A DNA stretch of 64,000 bases, from NCBI RefSeq assembly GCF_021440195.1, contig NZ_JAJTSZ010000004.1, positions 1-64,000 on the forward strand. Reading direction: 5' to 3'. Below, in pieces: positions 63,500 through 64,000 of the stretch. A model generated the notes under the pieces. It searched no databases and had not been told where the DNA came from. It was given only the letters and a program-made list of their open reading frames with translations. A program made the position numbers and the translations under genes. Within the stretch, counting starts at the first letter, position 1. Each line of letters begins with the position of its first letter. The DNA is from Dyadobacter sp. CY356 (GTDB taxonomy: Bacteria; Bacteroidota; Bacteroidia; Cytophagales; Spirosomataceae).

Positions 63500-64000
63500 T
63501 TAATATTTCACTATTTTCTTGGTAAGTGTTTTTGTATCAAATACAGCTTTCACGATATACAATCCGGCTGAATAATTTTGCAGGTTGAAATTAAAAACAT
63601 TAGTACTAACCTCACCGCCTGGCAAGGTTAGTTTTGCAACTTCCTGGCCGGTTACTGAATAAATTGATATGGACTGTAAACCTGATGGATGTGGATAAAA
63701 CTGAACGGATATTTCTCCGCTTGTCGGATTTGGTGTGACCAGAAAACCAGCTTCTTTCAGGTTCGGATTGACCGTTACCGTTCGGATATTGATATCATCC
63801 AGATAAATATCATTCTCGTTTCCATTGATATTCAGGAACGCGATTAGCACATTTCCCTGACTGATATAATCCGATATATTCAATTGTTCCTGTCTCCATT
63901 CACCGGCAGTCGGAGCAAATGCAGTTCTGGTGGCGGCCGTTCTTGTGATCAGGTTTGGCCCCCATTTTTTATATAAACTGGTGTATGTCAATCCGCAATC
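63500..64000 (-). CDS. C-terminal part of a T9SS-secreted protein (cut by the window edge)
   Basis: The frame is open to the window edge with no start codon needed, reading DCGLTYTSLYKKWGPNLITR, then a beta-sandwich (TAGEWRQEQLNISDYISQGNVLIAFLNINGNENDIYLDDINIR) and a T9SS type A sorting tail (AGFLVTPNPTSGEISVQFYP...SAGLYIVKAVF). The first part resembles the pre-tail domain of secreted Bacteroidota proteases, but the catalytic domain lies outside the window. Confidence 0.8.
   Translation of the reverse strand, partial: DCGLTYTSLYKKWGPNLITRTAATRTAFAPTAGEWRQEQLNISDYISQGNVLIAFLNINGNENDIYLDDINIRTVTVNPNLKEAGFLVTPNPTSGEISVQFYPHPSGLQSISIYSVTGQEVAKLTLPGGEVSTNVFNFNLQNYSAGLYIVKAVFDTKTLTKKIVKY

Noticed and set aside
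1-64000. tRNA genes, CRISPR arrays, insertion sequences or prophage genes
   Set aside because: I scanned the gaps by eye for tRNA T-loop signatures and regular direct repeats, and the gene products for transposases, integrases and phage proteins, and found none.

Overview
The window looks like chromosomal DNA of a Bacteroidota bacterium, most likely a Cytophagales relative of Dyadobacter or Spirosoma. The evidence is type IX secretion sorting tails, several TAnnTTTG-type -7 promoter boxes, A-rich leaders without Shine-Dalgarno sequences, a SufCDSE/SufT operon, a flexirubin/dialkylresorcinol gene set and Bacteroidota-type DUF families. The genus is an inference. I saw no rRNA, tRNA, CRISPR array, insertion sequence or prophage.

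Layout. 0-3.5 kb: rodA and mrdA (cell elongation, minus strand). 3.6-9.2 kb: an NFACT (RqcH-like) protein, a broken AbiE-type toxin-antitoxin pair, a cysteine-synthase-like enzyme, an intact VapBC pair, a PhnP-like metallohydrolase and a lone receiver domain. 9.3-16.6 kb (plus strand): a DUF1684 protein, pheT, a coiled-coil protein, zapA, a probable 6S RNA, rny and a MoxR-type AAA+ ATPase. 16.6-23.5 kb: recA, a fatty acid desaturase, a zinc aminopeptidase-like protein, DUF3108, a FemAB/GNAT-like protein and dnaA. 23.7-27.3 kb: mutA and mutB, both subunits of methylmalonyl-CoA mutase.

27.3-42.1 kb is the main accessory locus. It is a mostly minus-strand run of about 15 genes holding the dialkylresorcinol genes darA and darB, a ketosynthase, an acyl carrier protein, an ABC exporter, a BtrH-like acyltransferase, a methyltransferase, a phenylacetate-CoA-ligase-like enzyme, a C45 acyltransferase-like protein and several secreted proteins of unknown function. 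A phosphopantetheinyl transferase is divergent at its upstream edge. The genes expected for the aryl-polyene half of flexirubin (KS/chain-length factor pair, ketoreductase, dehydratases, ammonia lyase) are not in the window.

42-51.3 kb: a PIG-L deacetylase, a VWA protein, a bacilliredoxin, and the suf operon (sufC-sufD-sufS-sufE-sufT, no sufB), with a degenerate ParE/RelE toxin-antitoxin pair lodged between sufS and sufE. 51.5-54 kb: an arginine deiminase homologue and CtlX (arginine to citrulline to ornithine). 54-64 kb: a coiled-coil lipoprotein, a TonB-dependent receptor, hemW, a choice-of-anchor-A/T9SS protein, OsmC, a small lipoprotein, a second DUF1684 protein, dinB, and the C-terminal end of a T9SS cargo protein cut by the window edge.

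Several intergenic gaps hold short inverted-doublet repeats that resemble REPIN or MITE elements. Two of the three toxin-antitoxin-like loci are broken by single lesions (an in-frame amber codon and a one-base frameshift).
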